In this document: positions 45,195 through 57,159 of the stretch, one piece after another
Position numbering within the stretch: the first letter of the stretch is position 1
Layout of the letters: each line of letters starts with the position of its first letter
NCBI GenBank assembly: GCA_013115125.1
Contig: JABANN010000069.1
Location: forward strand, 1-64,000
From: Perkinsus olseni
Lineage: Eukaryota > Perkinsozoa > Perkinsida
Reading direction: 5' to 3'
Length of the DNA: 64,000 nucleotides
Position numbers and translations under genes: made by a program
Notes under the pieces: generated by a model
What the model was told of the DNA's origin: nothing
Database searches by the model: none
The model's input: the letters and a program-made list of their open reading frames with translations, nothing else

Positions 45195-46145
45195 CATGGG
45201 CAAGGACCAACCTGTCACCCTGCGAATCATCGTAGCTGGGGAACCAGGGACAGGGAGACAATCTTTATGCAGGTGTCTACTTTCACAGCTAGAGGTGTCA
45301 GAAAGTCTATTGCTGTTGCAGAGCCCTCTGCACTGCGGAAGGTGATCCGAACACGTCCTATCTCGGGACGGCAACCGAAGGCTCTTCTGTCGTTCCCACA
45401 GTCGAAGTCGGTCGTCAAGTATTAGCCTTTCCAGATGGCCCAACACGGGAGGTATCAGAATCATGATCGTCACAGCACGGATGGGTCAGTCTCAGGTGTC
45501 GATTGAGTTCTGGATAATCAGCTGTTCTTCTGAGGTCAGCCTGGACCTGCTCACAGCGCCAGAGTCCTCCCCCGACGGGATGATACTAGTTTTCGATACT
45601 ATCCGTTCCACAACTCTCACTGGTGCTCTCACTGGCTGGCTCTTCGATTTTGTTTTTCCAGAGAAAGACAGGTAATGGCCAGAAAGTGAATATGCTACTT
45701 TTGTGTTGTTAACCGTCATCCGTGTCAGCGACCAAGCCCTCCCTTCGCCTTGCCGCGACCGTTCGCTGAGCACCTTTGAAGGGAATACTGACTTCAGAGA
45801 GGACCTGCTGACTGGCGTGTGCCCTCTGATGGTCGTAGCTAACAATAAGGATGCCCGGAATAGCTGGCAGTGGCGCGGTGGAGAAGCCCCGTTACCGAGG
45901 CCACCGACATACGTCGATAGATTCGTCGTTGGTGAGAAGAGCATCTCCGCTGCGTGGCTTCTGTGTACAGACCATGCATTTTCGACAAGCAACTCAGGAA
46001 TTTTATGGGTTCTTCACTATTGCCCCCTCACACCAATCGTCTGCCCCACACGCGAAACGGGTGATGCTAATAACCGCGTATTGGCCGAGGAAATGACTCT
46101 TCCGGGATATTTCGGACCGCGATCACCAGGCATTTTCAGTGGCTG
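45195..46145 (+). CDS. RABL3-like small GTPase with degenerate P-loop
   Basis: ATG 45195 opens MGKDQPVTLRIIVAGEPGTG then RQSLCRCLLSQ: a G1-like motif where the invariant Lys-Ser/Thr is Arg-Gln. Short introns lead to YLGTATEGSSVVPTVEVGRQ, VSIEFWIISCSSEVSLDLLT (the G3 region without DxxG), SPDGMILVFDTIRSTTLTGA (the strand-4 'DG-I-VFD' segment), LLTGVCPLMVVANNKDA (G4, NNKD) and VVGEEHLRC/FDKQL near the end. The order of segments and the long insert before G4 fit the Rab-like-3 group better than Ras or Rab proper. Loss of the P-loop Lys suggests weak or no GTP hydrolysis. The exact stop is uncertain (about 46145). Confidence 0.6.
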
Positions 46146-46149
46146 ACGA

Positions 46150-48850
46150 GCAATGAAAATCCCATCCAAGCTATGATATCAGGTAGGCGTTCGATTTTGT
46201 GATATCGCTCATCAGTGTGTTTCGTTGTAACCATTGCTTTGGCCATCAGCAAAATCACCGTTCGCCAACTTTCTTCGGCACAACTTGAGGATGGGTACAC
46301 ACTGATGAGTAGAGCTCAGTTCCGAACGGTACGTGATGTCACACGTACCGATAGCGGACGCCTACCTGGCGAAAGAAAGCCAGGTAGGCGCTAATACCTT
46401 TCCATGGGACCTACCACAATCACACCTGCTAATCCAGGTGTGATTAGGCTTTCACAGTGATTGAGTCTCTCCTTTCCTAGGGAGGCTGGGCCACAGCCTC
46501 TCTCAAAAGTGGCGAATTCCCTCAGAACCCGTCCCATGGCCCGCCTAGTCCCTACCGGAAAGATACTATTCTCATTAACGAAACACACACACGGGTGTTA
46601 GATTGGATAACTCAGCAAGAATCGTTCACGGTGGTTCTTGAGTAACAACTACAGTAATAACCGGACACGTAAGCTAGACTGTCGATCACACAAGGAATCC
46701 TGGGGCAACACAATCAATTGTGTACATTTTGAAAAAAGCTACACAAAAATGAATCCAATTTGAAGGAAAAATGTAGATGGAAAAATAATTCTTTCCTCAC
46801 CAAGGGAAGATATTCGATGGTCCTTCTTTACGTCCTCACTTCAGGTGAGCCGTGCCCTCGATGGACCTGTGGTGTTAATGGCAATGACGCGGCCGCTAAG
46901 GACGCTATGTACACTGTTCGCAACAGGCTCCTCAGTAAGTCTGAGGAATATCCGCAATGCTGCGCGCGTATAGATAATCTTTCGACAGGATACGACGACC
47001 CTCAAACACGGAGTATCTTCTCCACAGCTTCAGTCGACGGAACAGTACAGCACATCGACCGATGCTCGTGGATGGATTTCTTGCGGAAGTCTGTGGTCTA
47101 TCATGACCGGAAGCTCTTTGGTGGTGTTTAGTTTATCATATACTATCACAATCAGCTTGGAATGAGTTTTTCCTGCAACAGACAGATTATTGGGTTCTAC
47201 AGGAAGGTCTCGGCGGTTGGAAGGCCCAGGAGCTTGAGGTTGGGGTGAGCGAAGAATAAGCTCAACCAGCTTTAAAGGCACTTGAGGACGTCGAAGTACC
47301 AATCAAAACCGAAATTATCCAATTGACTTTCCCGAAGAACTCTCCACGTCGCAGTTCACGAGGCTGAAGCTCTGCCACCAAACTAAATCGGCTGACAAAT
47401 TTCTATAGGGGTGGCTATGTGTAAATCGCCACAGAAATCTCCGAGCTCGGATCAGCTGAAATGCCTTCGAAAGCATTCGAACTACATGGGGCATGCGGAA
47501 GTGCCTGACGAAGTCCCTCCAATTCTCCATAGACGTGACGAATTAGCCTCGGACTCGTGAGAGTTCGGCGTAGTTTTTACGCCGCTCAACAGACGGATTG
47601 GACGAGGACAGGTCGGCTTCAAACTGCAATATTGACAGACCCCGCGCCGAAACTCCTTTCATTTGTGACACCGTCATTGTTAGTGCAGTGCACGTAAGGT
47701 CGCACCATGAATGCCCTCTCGAGTCCGACTTTCATTCAGCGTATAAACGAGTGGTTCATCTAGGTTAAGACAGGCGCAGAGAGATGCCATGTCATGTGGT
47801 GCGCACAATTGGACACTGAGTGTCTCGGTTGTGCCTCCCGCGCTTGCAAGCTAGTGCCTTGAGCGCCGGCTCGAGCCCTCAGGTGAAGGATGACGGTTCG
47901 ATTCAACGGTCGTCGTCTTCCCAATGCTCTCACTTTTTAAACCGAGGTCCTCGAGAGGCAACTTGTGCCTGCGATTGCCATTTGTGGTGACGCCTTCGAC
48001 CTCGGAGACCACAGGTTTTGCGACGATACGAGTTACCGTAGTTAGTGAGCAGTAGAGATGGTCCTCACTACAGTGCATGCTATCAGTGCCAAATTCATTT
48101 ATGCCGCTCTGATTCACAGCCAGTGGGACAGTGTATCGCTCGAGAGATCTGTCGGCCATACCGCCATCCATGCCAACCGTTCTTAGTTTGATGCGCTGGA
48201 CGAGCTTCGCGGGCAAACACGAAGACACGAAGCGTAGCGGTGCGGCGACCCCATTCTCATGGTGGAGGGTGTACTTCGAAGAATGGGAAGCAGCAGGAAT
48301 CTTTAGCAGAAATACCGGGGCTAGTAGACGAGTCAGCATAGTGACAACCATCTACTACTTAGTAACTACCAGTGTACTCGTATCGTTGTGCGCCTCGCAC
48401 TCGCGTTCATGCGTACGCGTTCAAGGTTACGCTATAGATCGCCTTGTCTGTCTACTCCTCTCGAGTCCGGTTTCACCGCTCTTCGAACCCCGTCCCAAAT
48501 AGTCACACTGTCCTGAGTTATAGGGCAAGTCTAGGATACGATGGTTCACGCGGGCACTTCTTTTCACGGCGATTTGTCTTGTCCGATACAGCTGAGAGTA
48601 TCTGGACCGAAAACTCGTCTTGTTACTGCGAGCCATCGAATCGTCGTGCGCCGGGCGGTTTCAGATTCTCAACGGATTCCATAGTCGCAATTGCAATATG
48701 TTGCTGGCTTCTAGGACCTACTGTAGTAGATCGCACTCTATGATATGGGGCTTGTCATAGGTGCATATTAGTAGACCGATCCACAGTGTTTGGCCTCGGA
48801 GCGACGTGAATGTGGACGTGCAACTCATAGTGTTAGGAAGCTTCGTACCC
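46150..48850. other. Unassigned stretch with hairpin cassette
   Basis: Holds the four-hairpin cassette (listed separately). The plus-strand frame 46760-47131 has protein-like composition (CGVNGNDAAAKDAMYTVRNR) but a strong CAG|GTGAGC donor sits inside it and no continuation was found. Minus-strand frames at 47315-47530 and 47851-48351 lack motifs. Confidence 0.35.
46327..46503. repeat. Cassette of four consecutive perfect or near-perfect hairpins
   Basis: Stem 1: CGGTACGTG/CACGTACCG (46327-46350, 9 bp). Stem 2: CGCCTACCTGGC/GCCAGGTAGGCG (46359-46390, 12 bp, loop GAAAGAAA). Stem 3: AATCACACCTG/CAGGTGTGATT (46418-46445, 11 bp). Stem 4: AGGGAGGCTG/CAGCCTCTCT (46479-46503, 10 bp with one G-U). 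They lie just downstream of the GTPase gene. Confidence 0.85.
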
Positions 48851-48851
48851 T

Positions 48852-50804
48852 ATGATAATGCTTAGGGCCCTTCTACTAACCTGTATCTGCTGGCAGGCTA
48901 TCTCGGCTCCCTTCCGTTGGGAAGTGCTTGATAATGGTGGGGGGCCCGGTGCCCGCGATAGGCCGGCCATCGGCTATGATCCTCTTCGTGAGTTGGGCGT
49001 TAATCTTGAAATCGGCTGAATTGATTTCTTGTGTCAGGTAGGAATTTGATCTCCTTCGGTGGCCGTTCTGGAGGCTCCCTCTTCCAGGACACGTGGTACT
49101 TCAACTTGGACAGTCAAACCTGGACCCTCGTCAATGTGGCTAACCCTCCTGCTGCTCGCTTCGATGCTATCTCTGGTGAGGGTGTTCCCCTCAGCCACGC
49201 TGTTGCCTGCGGATTCGTTCAGGCTATGACGTGGCGACTGGTCTTTTCGCCATCTCCACCGGCGATGCCGCCCCTGTCTTCTTCAACGACCTCTGGGTGC
49301 TGGTAGATTATGCCGGCCCAAATCCACAATGGCGTAGGATCGACGCGCAGTCAACCCGCTCGTTCGAACCAAGGTGGGTGTCACTTGACATGTCTTAGTG
49401 ACAGAGTCGGTTCGAGTAGGTACGGTTGCGGCGGCGGTCTGGCCATGGACGGCTATATCTATATAAGCCTCGGATTTGATGGCGCCACCCGATTTGGGGA
49501 TACATTTCGATTTCGCCTTTCCAACACCAGCGGAGGCTCATGGGAAGAGGTGCTTCAGCACTCCGCACACTCGATGTCGTCAGATGTCCTGAGTTTGCCT
49601 GTCTCCTCAGGTTTCGAACACCTTCCAATACGGTATAAACGAGCCTCATGCGCGCTGTCTTGTTGGCAACGCCGTCCTTCCGGGCACCAACTACGGCAAG
49701 TTCGTCATGTTTGGTGGATGCGCTAATGGTGGTAAACATGGCGGCCCGTGCCCAGCCTACGATACCTGGACTCTCGACCAGTCTATGAGTTGGGATCGTC
49801 AGGCGGATGCACCGGTGCCCACTGTATTCGGAGACCTTGCGGCTTGGGGCACTGATAAAGTTATCATGTACGGTGGAGCCGGCCCTGATCTTGACCAGCC
49901 CATCAGCATCACCGACCAGACCCCAGCTGATGTCCATGTTCTTGATCTCAACGCCAACGATTGGGAGAGTTACAAGGCTGAGCTGCCCAGTGGGATCCCC
50001 GGGCTCACACCGCAATCGTCTGCTATCGCCTTTCACCGTATGGTGGTGGCAGGCATTAACCCGCCGGCTGTGCTCCTCTTCGGTGGTCGTATCAATGGTC
50101 GTGTGTTGATGCTCACTGGCGGTCCTTCCGGCAGCCCAATAAGTAGCGGATGGTTCTACTTCTCTTGGATTTGGTTACACGGTATATTCATGGTCGCCGC
50201 CTGGGGCTTATGCCTGCCGATTGGGGCATTCATTTTCCGTTACTTTCGTCATAAGAAGTTTGCTTGGCCGGCTCATCTGGCATTGCAGAGTATCGGATTG
50301 GTCTTCAGCATCGTTGGCTTCATCGCTTCCTTCTACACCGGCGGTACCTTCGATTTTGCTCACGCGTACATTGGTATTATAGTATTCATCCTCGGGTGTT
50401 TGCAGCCGATCAATGCGGCATTCAGATGCCATCCTCGAGGACGAAATTTTCTCTGTAAGATTGACTACGGCAAGAGGTACATCTTCAACGCCTTTCACCA
50501 AATTGGTGGTCGAGCTGCACTTCTGCTGGGTATTGTCAACATCATGCTCGGCATACCCCTCGCTCAACTTCAAGTCGGCTGGCTGATAGGCGTTGGTGTC
50601 TGGTTTGCTGTCCTCATCTTTGGTCACTTCGTCTGCGAGCTTCTCCGTATGAGAGGAGTTCTACCACGCATACCTCGAAGCTACAACGAGCTCTACTTGC
50701 CTGGACCATTGAAGAAGCTCCACACGCACGCCCATCGAGATGAAGATCTGATTGCTGCGCCGCCCAAGGAGGCTGGCAGTGCACCAACTACCGGTGACCA
50801 CTGA
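48852..50804 (+). CDS. Signal peptide - Kelch repeats - cytochrome b561-like membrane fusion
   Basis: ATG 48852 starts a signal peptide (MIMLRALLLTCICWQAISA). Introns of 47-65 bp (48988-49037, then near 49175, 49373 and 49545) join Kelch blades: NLISFGGRSGGSLFQDTWYF, DAISGYDVATGLFAISTGDA, GCGGGLAMDGYIYISLGFDG, GKFVMFGGCANGGKHGGPCP, DKVIMYGGAGPDLDQPISIT and NPPAVLLFGGRINGR. The last exon then runs without a break into five or six TM helices: FSWIWLHGIFMVAAWGLCLP, FAWPAHLALQSIGLVFSIVG, FDFAHAYIGIIVFILGCLQP, FNAFHQIGGRAALLLGIVNI and WLIGVGVWFAVLIFGHFVCE. His residues in the first four helices match the heme-ligand spacing of cytochrome b561/FRRS1 domains. Expected role: transmembrane electron transfer with an extracellular or lumenal Kelch propeller. 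Total about 570 residues; stop at 50804. Confidence 0.85.
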
Positions 50805-50809
50805 CGTCA

Positions 50810-53215
50810 CAACTAAACGTGCGTTGATATTTATAATGCCGGCGTCGATCATTTGGAGTGGTCGGCTTTTTTACATTGAGAACTGTTCACTGATCTACTT
50901 TTCACAAAATCTCATCATAACATCTCGGTTGTGTTGGATATGCTCTTCCAGTATGGACGTAATACGTCGTCTGCAGCTCTACCGCGGTTTTCACGTCACG
51001 CCGGCTCTACGTACAACCGTTTTTCAGCGAAACTAATTCCGAAACTCAGGAACGATCCGGAATTGATTTTCGCGCGTTGAATCGATCGCGAGGTTCAGAA
51101 TCAGCACCCGGAACACCCACACAGTCTGACTGTGAAACAGAAAGATGCATCCCGCGAACGTGAGACCATCATGCCACGCGCAGCGCGTGAACGGCGGTCA
51201 TTAAGTCGATCCGATCGACGTAGTGACCATAGCGAACATGCCCGAGAGGGAAGAAGGCAGACCACATCTAGTGATGCGAATCACATCTTGCACCGTGTGG
51301 GTGTGCACCGTCTTATCCACCGTACACGTTCCGCGCGAATAACCATGACAATGCAAGTGCCGGTCGCTAGCTTTGTGCAGCGGCAAGTGATGAATGATTC
51401 ATCATGAATCATCACCCAGTGAAGGTCCGGGCTTTGCCTAGAGCAGGCACGTGTTAATAATCATTTATAATGATCGATGACTGGGGAGTCTCAATTGTTG
51501 CACACCCTCTTCAACCCGCGCTCTTTTTCGTCATGGACGTCGCACGGTGCACCAAAATTCAAAGTGCCTCAAGAAAAAAAACCGATTGTAGATATCTATG
51601 TGTGGAACTCATACACGAATTTTTATGGCCATACTGTGGCTCACACTATTTGTCAACAGCTTCACGTGTGCTTTTGGTACTGCAGTGGCATTCATACAGG
51701 GCAGACGGTTTGAATTGCCTTTATGGCCGCAACAATGCCTCGCCTCTTACGACCAAACACGACACAACTTACTGCAGAGGATGGGCTCTTTAACAATGGT
51801 ATCCGGCCTTGCTCATTGATCTTGAGTAGATTGTACAGGGGTCATTTTCGACATTTCAGCCTCCGAAACGGGGTTTCCGAGTTCGAGGTCGAATGCTCCG
51901 ACATTTCTACACAATTCCCGGGGCAAGTTTGACAAGTGAACAGGCAAGAATGACACACGCGAGTCCAAGTTTGACACATCTCCAAATTGTACACTTGTCA
52001 AGCTGGCACCGTGCCAGCTTACACCGCTTAGATCGTGACGATCTACTTCCATAATCTCACTGCGTACTAGAGCTCTGAGTAAGAAAGGATGTGTTCCCGC
52101 AAGGGTTCGTATGATGGCCGTGTGCTTATTATGCGCTGATCGCTTCCCATGCATGCGTGTGCAGCTAGTTCCCCTCGAGAGAATGAGCTTCGCAGGAGGC
52201 TCTATCTCCCCTTCTCATGTGGCGCTGCCTATGATTCATAGGCTATGACCCATAGGTAGAGAAGCAACGGTGGCCAGACCCAGCTTTGCTGGGTCAGGCT
52301 GACCCAGCGAAGCTGACCCGGTCAGCCACCCCATGAGCGCTCCTCCAAGCACTCCTGAGGAGTGACTCCTCAATGTTTTTCCAGACCTCTGCACTATAAC
52401 TCAGTTGAGTGTGGCTATTTGAGACGGGGCTCAAAGAGTGGTGAAATTGGACAAGGTGGCAGCTGAGCAATAATGTGATTTACAGCTTACTGAGCTCAGC
52501 TAAGCTTAGTGTAGCACATATACTCATGCACGCGAGTGCAAGGCACAGAATGAGGTAAGACGATTATCTGATATTAATGGTACGTAGTAGCAGCAGTGAA
52601 CTAAGAGCTGAGTGGTACTGAACCAGGCTGTAGCTGTAACATAGCGTACACTATAGGTGTCACTATCTTGTCACTATAGTGCACCTCCTGTTTCTCATAG
52701 GCGCCGATCTCCTGTGCATGCGTGCAAGATACTTCCTCCTCGAGAGCGTGAGTAAGGATAAACCCGCTCACGCCTCTACACGGTAGGAAAGTGATGTTCC
52801 CCATGCGCCGAGGCTAATTTTCCCTAGAGAATGGGCTCAGGAGAAGACTTCATCCGCCCCTGCTCATGCTGCTTTGCCTGTGGCCGACAATAGAGAAGCA
52901 ACATTATGGGACACGTCTCAGAGACACATGACTTATGTGACAACAGTGTGTGCGTGCACTGGAGAAGCTAGGCTAGCCGCAGCCTGCGACCCGCAGGATG
53001 AGCAGCTCATCATAAAGCGCGAAGTAAATCGCTCTTAGCCCTCGAGAAGACTCCTAGTAGAATCATAGAAGACAAAGCGGGCAGAGTACGGCGTGGAGAT
53101 TTCTGATTCGGCACCGCTTGTCCTAACGAACAATGGTTGTACTCCGGATCGCCGATCCAGGATCGAGACTATGTCCATTTCAAAGCTACCTTGCTGGATC
53201 GTCATCGTGCTCCTT
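50810..53215. other. Intergenic region with many short palindromes
   Basis: No gene is supported. Hairpins include GTGATGAATGATTCATCA near 51388, CCTATGATTCATAGG near 52228, and the related pair GACCCAGCTTTGCTGGGTC and GGGTCAGGCTGACCC near 52278-52307. Frames over these are artefacts of the palindromes. Confidence 0.45.
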
Positions 53216-53224
53216 CAGGTTTAA

Positions 53225-53643
53225 ATGACCACTGTTCTTCTCGCCATCATCGTCGTGTGCTCGTGCAGTCTTCCGTCGTATGCGGAGTGCATAGAGACTG
53301 AATGCGTGAACGGTCGCTGGGAGCTTATGCCATCCTGGGTGTCGAGTACCAATCCGCCCTTCCCCGCTCCGATCGAGGCCTTGGACTTCGACCAGGATAC
53401 ACAGGGATACTGTTCGGTGACGTTATTCTTCCCCAAGGCGGGTGGTGGGTTGAGCCAAGTCACAGCTAACTACACAATACGTGAAGGAAGATAGACCTTC
53501 AACTTGACACCTATCCACCCAGTGACGCCAAAGGCTTGAAGTATTTAGCTCACAACACCCTCGAGAGCTTCGGTTACAACCCCGTGTACAAAGTGATCGA
53601 CATAGAATGGACGGAATCTTACAGTAACTACTGGCCTTTCTAA
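53225..53643 (+). CDS. Small secreted protein, two exons
   Basis: ATG 53225 gives a clear signal peptide (MTTVLLAIIVVCSCSLPSYA) followed by ECIETECVNGRWELMPSW and GYCSVTLFFPKAGGGLSQ. The frame then closes, but a 32-nt GT-AG intron (CAA|GTCACAGC ... GGAAG|ATAGAC, phase 0) restores reading as IDLQLDTYPPSDAKGLKYLA, HNTLESFGYNPVYKVIDIEW and TESYSNYWPF, with TAA at 53641-53643. The mature protein would be about 107 residues with four Cys. No family is recognised. If the short intron is wrong, a one-base frameshift would be the alternative. Confidence 0.6.
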
Positions 53644-53649
53644 GGGCAA

Positions 53650-54940
53650 GTAAGGCTTCTATGCCCAAGCAGGAGATAGTGGCTGCCGAGTGCTGCTCAA
53701 CGTGGCACGGTGAATGTCACAGAATTGTTGCTGCCGCTATTATTCTTATTTTTATCTTCACTGCTGATGAGCACCGGTTTCTGGATCATATCCCACCCAC
53801 TGGGTTTCTCTTTCGACAGAGAGAGACTGATGTCAGTCTTCTGCGTTCTATCGCTGCATCACTTCGTAAATGTTAGCGCTTGTCGACGATAAGCACTCTA
53901 TTTTCAAGTGATCTCTCATCCGCATCGGTTGACCGGCATCATTCAGTATCTTTAGCGTCGAAAGTTTCGGCACTCAGTGTGCTAACGTGGGCACGCGAAC
54001 TTTTTCAGGCCAACCAGTGGTCTTTTTTTCTACTCAGTATCTGGGTCGTAGGAGATCCGATACATGTCCGATCATCATAGCGGGCAGCCATACTCCCACT
54101 ATTCAAAATAGCTTTTCTCCCGTGAACTATACGGCAGTGAGTTCAGTCCTGAGCGACGCAGTCCCAACATCAGGTATGCTCTCAACAGCATGAGCATAAT
54201 ACACAAGGCTCATGGTGACCCCGGTCTTGGGGTCGCATGAAGGGAACAGAAAGCTACTCTTATTGATGTCCATTTCCAGCCATCACGCGGGACACCCTCT
54301 TTTGATCCTCGAGGAGCGCACACGATCAATTTGTGCTAGAAGCCATTACTTTCTCACAGCAGGACATTTTCAGGACGTGCGCTTCTTTGAGAAGCCCCTG
54401 TGTATCCGATGTACAGTGCGAACCATCTTGATATGCGAATCTCGAAAATTGACGTTACTTTCTGACTCTTTCAAATATCGAATTGAAACTTCAGAGGGTT
54501 ACGGAGTTGATGTGTGTAATATGTAGCGTACTGAGTGTACTTATCCACCATCACCGTTAAACACCGCTTTTGCTGTGGATGTCCGTTTACTCGACCCCGA
54601 ACACAAGACGACATCGTGAAGTAGTAAGGCAACTGAGCATTCTGCTATATACAAAATATCACATCTCGTCGTGCACGTAGTCCTGAGGAAAATACGAAAC
54701 GTGAACGACCGAACATTCATATGCTTCATAGATGCATTTCCACCGTGCCCCGCAAGCGTCTGGACAGCTACAATTTACCCGCGAATGATTATCCTCTGTC
54801 TCAGTTGGGGTTGGTATTTGTTTCGCTTCACCCGAGGCTCACGCACCCCGAACGTGCTTTTCCCGCGGAACAAAAAAAGATCTACAAGCTTACTGTAGGG
54901 CGAAAAAAGGCTTCCATGGCAGTAACGACGCTGAACGCAT
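53650..54940. other. Intergenic, no supported gene
   Basis: Open frames on both strands lack domains and splice partners. Confidence 0.35.
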
Positions 54941-54989
54941 CATCATCACTCGCGAGCTGGCCCTCGGCGGCCTCGTGAACGGAGTGGAC

Positions 54990-55730
54990 CTGAGAGCTGT
55001 GTGGTGAGCCGAAGGGAACCATAAGATTCCCTCACCAGTGCCACGCCGAGCCAGGCCGCTATGATGACAGGGCCGACCGAGGTGAGGAGCTGCAAGACGC
55101 TTGCTCTGTGGCTCGAACCACTGTCGGCGAGCATCTGCAGGGTCGCGGTGAGGACTTGTTCTCCCATGATGAAAACGGCGAATGTTGTGAAGCTCCCGGC
55201 CGCCAAGGCTGCTGTTGCCTGAAAATGCATAAGGGAATGATCACGTAAGATAGAGCAGCGAATGGACACTGGCCATTGGCCAGCTGTGTGCCCCACGCCA
55301 GTATCATACCAACGCGGCTGCCAACTCGCAGGTTGGCGAAAAACCTATCAATATATAGCGAAGAAGTAAGCTTTTATTCTTCGGAGCGGCAGTAGTACTG
55401 CCGCAGTACTCTACAGCCCAGTCAAACAATCTGCAGAAGCGATTCCGCAGCGAAAGGTATGGCGACACATGGAAGTACAGTCACCGATAGCAAAATCTTT
55501 GCACTCTTACGGAAGATGGACGCCATGGACATAGAATTGAGCGGCATTTTTCGGTCCGTCCCACCATTCCTCCGCGAGAATGAGTTGTACTTACCGCATA
55601 GGCCTTGCGGGCTAAGGCTGCTTGAAGGAGGAAGGCAACCACCACTCCCAACGGGCATGTCAAGGACACTAGAAAATTCAACCTGACAAGGAAGAAGGTT
55701 GGTGAGCAGAGTTCGTCACGAGGCGAGGGA
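54990..55730 (-). CDS. Multi-pass membrane protein exons, family unassigned
   Basis: Three hydrophobic minus-strand exons with good splice signals: LNFLVSLTCPLGVVVAFLLQ and ALARKAYA, between CTTGTCAG and GTAAGTAC (about 55595-55685); then IFRKSAKILLSVTVLPCVAI and PFAAESLLQI (about 55430-55535); then, after TTTTCAG, ATAALAAGSFTTFAVFIMGE with LLTSVGPVIIAAWLGVALV, ending at a GTGAGG donor (about 55027-55220). Together they give at least four TM helices. A transporter is likely. A MATE-type exporter was considered but no signature could be confirmed. Both ends are open. Confidence 0.5.
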
Positions 55731-55981
55731 GCGCTGTCCACACAATACGCTGAAAGAGGGGCCTTTAGTATGACCCGCTAAAGGGGGCACCTGGTGGCAC
55801 CAGGCTGGTGCCCGGCACCACCAGCGCGCGAGTTGCCTTATGCTAAGTGAAATGGTTTGGTGGAATCCTGGGTTTCTATCTCGGAGATAGTATCTCCATA
55901 CCTAAACTACAGTGATGGGATCATCTACTACCGTCAGCTGAGCAAGGTTCCATAATTGTGCACTTGCACAACTACACCTTA

Positions 55982-56660
55982 TTAATGAAACCCTCGGTGA
56001 ATCTCAACTTGACTCAAGTTGCTCGAGTTCCTTGAGAATCTCAAGGCTCGAATAGGGACTTCTCGGTCAGCTAGTTCACGGACAGTAGCTGCGATAAACT
56101 TGGCAGAACGAATGACTTCCTCATCCATATCTTCAGCTCCTTTGAACATGCCGAAGTCTTCAGAGGTGATGGCTCCGAAGAACCTTACCAACCCCGAGAG
56201 CACCGGCCATTCCTTATTCCAAGACCCAGTTGGAGTGGGGGCTCTGTTCATGAGAGCCACAAAAGACTGCTCCTGAACTGGATGGCCTAAGCGGACCTTC
56301 CTATAGTTCCTCAGAGTCGGTAGTTCCGCCACCTCTTCAGGATCGTTTGCCAACAACACGGAAAATTCCACAAGAAGTCCGTAGCGGAACGCTACTAGCG
56401 TTCGAGTTATCCCCCGAATGTGTCTTCGCCGTAGCTGACGAAGCGAACAAGGTCTTTCTGAGCCGAAGCAATTATCGTGTTGATTTCTGCATCTCTAGGG
56501 TGACCAAGCCACTTCACATAGGATTGGTAGAAGAAGGAGCAAGCACCAACCTCCTTAGTGATGATTCCACTGATGGAGATGACCTCACTCTAAAGCGCCT
56601 TGTTCATGCCATAGACTCTCAAACCCCGCTTGATGGCGCTTCTCCAACTGCATCCTCTAA
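55982..56660 (-). CDS. Unassigned soluble protein exons
   Basis: One exon (55982 to about 56365) encodes VLLANDPEEVAELPTLRNYR, KVRLGHPVQEQSFVALMNRA and FFGAITSEDFGMFKGAEDMD and ends VEIHRGFH with a stop at 55982. An upstream frame (about 56415-56560) reads EVGACSFFYQSYVKWLGHPR then DAEINTIIASAQKDLVRFVS. Composition is protein-like and the plus-strand frame here is a shadow. I recognise no family and could not place the junction between the two or the start. Confidence 0.45.
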
Positions 56661-57159
56661 TTATTAGAGCGACTATTAGACTGTCTAATCTGCTTGAGCA
56701 ATCCGTCCTGCCTTTGCTCCAAGATAAGGTACGTTGATAGAAAGTATGATGATATCCACAGACTGTGGACCACAGTATACTAGTTCTAGTACATAGAACT
56801 TCCATTTGTCCAAAACGCTTCGCCGCCCAGAGGTGGCTTCCAATTTGGAAGTTCCAAAGCTGATTCTGAAGATGCGGCCACGGCGATGGGTATTGAGAAT
56901 TCCCGGCGCTGTTGCTGGAACCAGTACCACATTTTGACCACCTCTCTACCGAACGACCCGCGGGCGAATGGGAGTGAGTGTTGCTGAGGAAACAGAAGGC
57001 ACAGTAATCTTGGGCGGACGTAAACAAGTGAACGTTCAGAGGTCGAAATACAGGGAGAGCAACTACAAGGTGTCGCGGATGAGCGAATTTGCCCCAAGGC
57101 GAGAGCCAAGATGGGCCCGAGATGGGGGTTTAGATCGTGCTGCGCCAATCAATGAATTC

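Noticed and set aside
54990-55730. MATE-family exporter
   Set aside because: Hydrophobic helices fit a transporter, but I could not identify any MATE signature, so the family was left open.
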